From assembly GCF_023053635.1 (NCBI RefSeq), contig NC_086192.1:14608001-14672000 (forward strand): a stretch of 64,000 nt of DNA. The letters run 5' to 3'. Every line of letters starts with the position of its first letter. The stretch's first letter is position 1. Positions 58,978 through 64,000 of this stretch are shown in pieces. This DNA is from Elgaria multicarinata webbii (lineage: Eukaryota; Chordata; Lepidosauria; Squamata; Anguidae). Under the pieces are notes generated by a model. That model made no database searches, was not told the DNA's origin, and saw only the letters and a list, made by a program, of their open reading frames with translations. Made by a program: the position numbers and the translations under genes.

Positions 58978-61525
58978 CCCCTCGAAGCCGCCGCCGCCGC
59001 CGCTGCCGCCTCACCCCACGGAGAAGCGAGAGGGAGGAGCAGCGCCACACACTCCGCTGCCCCCCTTTTTTTTTTGTCGGCTCAGGCCAGGAACACTCTC
59101 TCTCTCTCGATGTGGGGCGGAGGGGGGCGGGTCGGCGGGTCGGCAGCCCCTGTGTTGTGTCGGCGGCCTCGGCCCGACCTGCCAAGGCGGAACCAAGGTA
59201 GCGAGTAGCGTTCCGGTAACCGTAGGGGGGGGGGGAACGGCCCCGTTTGATACTTTTAGCGTCTGTGACCAGTTTGTAGCCACTCGGCGTCGCCCTGTTT
59301 CCCCCGCCGTCCCGTGCCACGTCCGTCTCGTCCGTTTGTGCCCGTGCGCTTCCCACATCTCGTGCCAACGCTTCGCATTCCCCAAACCACTGTAGGCCTC
59401 TAGTTGGTATTTTGTAAGACGCACCCTCGTTTTCAACGCACACACACACACACAATCTCTCCGCCAGGCCGGAGGCACCGGAGACAACACCCCCCCACAC
59501 CACACAGCACTTTATTCTTTTGTATTCGCGCACTTCTGACGACGGTTATTTTTATTTTGTTTGGCGACTCACCGGCTGTTTAAAGCAGGCAGAGATCAAG
59601 GACGGAGCCTCCGCCACAGGAACGACGCTTGCGTGTGGGTTTGTTCCATGGGAGGTGGTGGGGCGGTGTCGGAAGAACGCTCCGCCCTCCTTTCCACTGC
59701 CCGGGGCTGAAAATCCCGCCAGCCCCAAACCTCTGGGGCAAGGAGTGTTTCAACCAAAGCAGCCTTGAACAGCTTGGAAAGGCGGGCCTGAGGTCACTGG
59801 GAAGTACGGCAGCCGAAGTCTGCAGCTCCCCAGAGCCGGGGGGGGGGGGCAGTAACGGGGCAGGGAGGGACGTGACCGAGCCTCCCCTGTTCTGCTCAGC
59901 TTGGCTTGACGGCGACCGGTGGGTTCTTCAGTCCAGTTGCCTTCCTGCCCCCCACGTTATGGGTCCAAACGACACTGTAGTAGGAACCACCAATCTCTCT
60001 TGCCTTTTTGCCGCTTCTGCATTGGACGTTCCCGGAGAGGGCTGCTCCTGTCGTCTGCAGCTCAGGCGAGATCACGGCTGTCCCGCCCTGCTCTCCAGGT
60101 GTGTTGGACGATAATGCCTTTCGTCTCTGATCGTTGATGGGAATCAGAGTCCAAACACATCTGGAGGGTACCTTTAGCCTGGCCCGGCTGCCTGCGTCTC
60201 CTTGAGGGTGGGGTGACGTCCCCCCAGGTCAGGTGCTGAAGCCCCTTGTAGAGGCAGCCTATTCAGACCTTCCCCACCTGAGCCCAGATAGTTCACTGTC
60301 TGAGTAGGCCCCTCCGATTCATCTGGACGTTGTTGCCTTTTGACTCCCGGGCGTCTTTCCAGGTCAAGCCACGTTCCGTGGGTTTGGCAGGGCGGCCCAG
60401 CCTCCGCTGGAAAAGACCCAGTCATCCACGTAGGCTGTCAGAATTGGTCCGCAAAGCCTCTGCCGAGCTCGGGCTGTCAGAACCAGCGGACTTCTTGCAG
60501 GGCGTATCTGTGCGCTCCCTTTTCCCCCCGCCATGGGAGCTTCGCTTCCAAGCAAGGCTGAGCTGCCCAAAGAACCATTCCGCACCGACACCTTGAAAAA
60601 AACCCTTTCCAAAGCCCGAAAGGCCGTGAGATGGTCACACGGCGGACCTACAAAACACGGCGCTCCCAACGGAGCTCCGTGGTACGTGGAGCTCATGTGG
60701 CAGACGTCACGGGTAGAGGCAGTGGGCTGTATGCCCCGGCCCGTTGGACAGCAGGGCCTGCGTCGCCTGGGCTGAGCGAGAGACAAAACGGGACCTCGTG
60801 GTGACTCCGGTTCAGGGGCTAACTCAAGAGGACCAAGATCAACCTTCACCGCCCGTGCGCTCTCCAGATGTGTGGGGCAGCCACTCCCATAAGTCCCGCA
60901 CATCTGGAGGGCACGGGTTAGGCGAAGGCCGACCAAGAAGCTGGTTTCATGGCGGGAAGGCCGGGAGCGCCCGTAAAGTTTGCCGAGTGCGGTCAGCGAA
61001 TCTCCAGCAGTGAGGGCTGCAACTTTGCCCATATCCTGAGGCAGCCGTCTCGCTCCGAAGTCCCTCCTGGCACCTCTTTTTAGGAGGTGGTCACCATCCT
61101 TTGATCGAGTGGAGGCCCTTTCACAAGGGAACACGAGATCCTGGGGTGGGGTGGGGTGGAATGAGGATTCGGTAGCTCTCCCTCCTCAGAAGCGGTGGGG
61201 TGGGATCACACGCTTGGCATGACCACTGTCCGAAGCCCAGAGTGAAACAAAATGGTCCCCAACTTGCCGGAAATGTCCATCGCATCTGTTCTTTCTCTCT
61301 CTGTCTCCTCTCTCCCCCCCGCCGGGCCTGTGCTGTGTCCTTTGTCTGCATGCTGTGAGGGGTGGGGGTGGAGGGGTGGGAGTGGGGTAGAAGGGCCGTT
61401 TTCCGTTTTCGTTTTCCGCTCACCATTGCTGCCATTCCGTCATTTGGAGCCATTAGACTCAGAGGGGAAGGAGAATTAAGCTTTGCCTTGAATCACCAAT
61501 AAATGTCATTTACACAAAGCGGCTT
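58978..61525 (+). other. AP2B1: AP2B1 3' untranslated region
   Basis: It runs from the stop to the AATAAA at 61,498. It begins with a (GCC)n run. It includes foldback pieces at about 60,085-60,175 and 60,852-60,917 with inverted CTCCAGATGTG/CACATCTGGAG words, remnants of the palindromic MITE family. No other gene was seen in it. Confidence 0.7.
61498..61503 (+). terminator. AP2B1: Poly(A) signal AATAAA of AP2B1
   Basis: ATCACCAATAAATGTCATTT is followed 25-40 bases later by a T/G-rich stretch (GTTGTCTTTCTTTGG). It is the first canonical AATAAA after the stop, 2.5 kb downstream. Confidence 0.7.
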
Positions 61526-62175
61526 TCTCCGGAGCGTTGTCTTTCTTTGGCAAAGGGGGGCGCGTTGAGCCACAGGGTTAGGGCAGGCTGCTTTCGTGGG
61601 ATCCCTACTTTCTCGGAGTCCTCTGCGGCTCCCGTCTGATCTCAGGTGAAGGCTGCGATGTGGTGTTGGAGTACAGACGCTCTTCATGACCCTCTCTGTA
61701 GCCACGTCCTTGAGGAGAGTCGGAAAAACACTGAGCGCTGCGTGGATCCGTATCCACAAACCGGTGCTGGCAGCTTTCTCTCCACCCAGAAGCAAGTCTC
61801 CTGTGACTCTCATGGTCCCCAGACAAGCTAAACTCCTTTGCATCACAACAGGGGGAAATGCAGTGCTGCTGGGGGCGAAATTCCCTTGCAGCTACTTTGA
61901 GGAATGCAACTCAGCTCAGAGCGAACAGGAAAATTTGAGGGAGGTAGCAGATCAGCTTCCCTGATAATAAAAAAATAAGTGCCGGGGCCCACGTCCCCGA
62001 GAGGCCTCCCTCGACTACACCACTGGGTGCACGTTACCATCGCAATTCAGTGCCCTGCAAAGATGGGGCTTTTGGTTATCGGGCCAAATCGGATCATGCT
62101 TTTCAGATCTATGTGCGTTTGCGTTTGGGGGCAGAGGGTGGCTCTCTACTCACTCTGCATTCCTGCCCCCCTCCA
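61526..62175. other. Downstream of AP2B1, no gene recognised
   Basis: There is no supported coding frame and no named repeat up to the CR1 at 62,176. Confidence 0.45.
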
Positions 62176-62389
62176 GCTGGACATCAGGAAAAACTTCCTG
62201 GCTGTTAGAGCAGTACGACAACGGAACCGGTGACCTAGGGAGGTGGTGGGCTCTCCCACACTAGAGGCCTTCAAGAGGCAGCTGGACAGCTCTCTGTCAG
62301 GGATGCTTTAAGGTGGATTCCTGCATTGAGCGGGGGGTTGGACTCGATGGCCTTGCAGGCCCCTTCCAACTCTGCTATTCTAGGATTCC
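62176..62389 (+). mobile_element. CR1 LINE 3' end
   Basis: It starts in the RT C-terminus (CTGGACATCAGGAAAAACTT) and ends CTGCTATTCTAGGATTC, a decayed CR1 tail. Confidence 0.88.
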
Positions 62390-62754
62390 CGGCACACCAC
62401 TAGCAGGAATCGAATGTTTCACTGGGGCGCTCCTGCTCCTCAGACCCAGCACACGTGGGCATGTTTCTCGCCTTGAGCTTTGCAAATTAAATTCGAGAAC
62501 TGACGGTGCGATTCGCATCGTGTAACGAGAGGGCAGAACCCCGAGGGCAGGATTCCGGTGGTGGGTGGGGCCCCAATCCCAAGGAATGCCAGCAGAGTGC
62601 AGCTTAAAGCTCTTATTAGGCTTGAGGAGAGGCATCTCAACTTTTTAGAATGGGGAGGGGCAGCTGCACAAAAGCTGGAACACTTTTTTGGGTGGGGGGG
62701 CAGATTGGGGTCCGTGTTCCCTCTGGGGTAATGGTCAGAGGGGGCACACTGAAT

Positions 62755-63610
62755 GTCAGAGGAGCCCTGCTGCATCAGACCAAGGGTCCTTCCAGTCCAG
62801 CAGTGTGTTCACACAGTGGCCGATTGGCTGTTGATCGGGGACCCACGAGCAGAGGGCTGTCTATACATCTCCTTTGCCCCACGGCGGCTGTGTGGTAGCG
62901 CTGCGTCGGGTTATACGATGCAGACGCTGACTCTCAGCCACCCACCGTGGGCTTTTCCTTGAAGCTGCACCTTAAAAAAACGTCAGGGACTTACTCCGAA
63001 TTTTTCCTTTGAAGCGAGGTCGCCATGACCCTTCTGCCATATGACCCCACTTCAGTATCAAGCCAGGGGCTGATGGTGACCACAGACTGGTCACCGGAAG
63101 CCCAGCAGGTGGACAGGCTCAAATCCCCAGAGGACCTCTGGAAAGTCCGCACTGCCTCCTGCAAGGGGATTACCCCCCACCCGGCAACAACGAAACTGGG
63201 GTGTAGCAGCAAAGTGGCAACGTGAAGACAGGCTCCAGGACACGAGTGCCCATGTTCCCCAGCAACTGCCTCTGCTACTGGAGGTAGTGCATAGCTATCA
63301 GGACTAGTAGCCATGGATAGCCTTCTCCTCCAGGAATTTATCCAACCCCCTTTTAAAGCCATCCAAACTGGCGCCATCGCTACGTCTTGTGGCAGTGAGT
63401 CCCATAGTTCAACTCTGCGCTGTATGAAGAAGTCCTTCCTTTGATTTGTCCTGAATCTCCCACCCATCAGCTTCATGGGATGACCCCCGCTGGGTTCTAG
63501 TATTATGGGAGAGGGAGAAAAATGTCTCCTCGTCCGCATTCTCCACACCAGGTGGACCTCCCATCAGGTCTCCCCTCAGCCTACTTTTTTCCAGGCCAAA
63601 CAATACCGGC
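62755..63610 (-). mobile_element. CR1-related LINE ends, minus strand
   Basis: Pieces lie at about 62,755-62,875 (CTGCATCAGACCAAGGGTCC) and 63,235-63,610, the latter reading FFIQRRVELWDSLPQDVAMA and [20 protein letters not shown] on the minus strand. The part between has no recognised content. Confidence 0.75.
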
Positions 63611-64000
63611 TGTTGCAACCTTCCCAAATTGGGGAGGGAAGCCCCACCCATTGGCAGTGGGTGGAGCTGAAGCTAGAAGTGGGCAGGGCCAGAACCCAAA
63701 GTGGGTTTCACCCGCTTTCTTTGGGCTTATCTTTTCCCTTCCTTCTTTTCTCTCCCTTGCTAAGCGGCGAGACTCCAGGGAAGATTCAGAACGCTTCTGC
63801 TGAACGTTTGCAGTGATTGCATGCAGACAGCACTTAAAACTTTGCTAAGGGCTGCTATCCCACGGCCTCCCTGCCAGCGCAGAAACTATAAATGATCCGG
63901 AGATGCTTTCTTAACGGGATTAGCGCAGCAAGAACGCCCTGTGCGAAATGGAGGAGCTAAAAAAAAAAAAAAAACCTAGCAGAATACGAAAACGCCGATT

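Overview
This is nuclear DNA from a vertebrate, most probably a squamate reptile (lizard or snake). It carries intron-rich genes, many CR1 LINE 3' ends finishing in the (ATTCTATG)n tail, many L2-like LINE tails, a SINE of Sauria type, a Helitron and numerous foldback MITEs. The species cannot be told from the window. Gene identities come from matching translations to remembered vertebrate proteins; no database was searched.

Layout: (1) 1-252 is the 3' end of UNC45B (+), with its 3'UTR and poly(A) signal near 666. (2) 700-7,100 is intergenic. It holds LINE ends, a YY1/CCAAT promoter-like block at about 2,090-2,204, an 86-bp tandem duplication and an intronless, decayed KRAB zinc-finger copy (4,038-5,201). 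(3) 7,106-13,074 is PEX12 (-), three coding exons, 361 aa. (4) About 14,940-15,634 is a shared promoter region with repeated ETS-type sites between PEX12 and AP2B1, followed by a G-rich minisatellite. (5) 19,461-58,977 is the complete AP2B1 coding region (+): 21 coding exons including a 42-nt microexon, 2,856 nt, 951 aa, with every exon junction in phase. (6) The AP2B1 3'UTR runs to about 61,525. The rest is LINE debris.

UNC45B(+), PEX12(-), AP2B1(+) is the order and orientation on human 17q12, but the SLFN cluster and SLC35G3 found there in human are not visible here. UNC45B is a myosin chaperone, PEX12 a peroxisomal RING protein of matrix-protein import, and AP2B1 the beta-2 subunit of the AP-2 clathrin adaptor. 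They share location, not a pathway.

The most distinctive non-genic content is a set of structured repeats. Two minisatellites 38 kb apart in opposite orientation are built from one 34-35 bp monomer that is also the terminal inverted repeat of a palindrome at 40,252. A hAT-like palindromic MITE has an exact 8-bp target duplication and a ZNF143/THAP11-type site. There is a nearly perfect 150-bp palindrome at 52,795, a textbook Helitron in AP2B1 intron 8, and a CR1 tail that supplies the intron side of the PEX12 exon 1 splice donor. I saw no retroviral or other capsid-bearing element that I could name.
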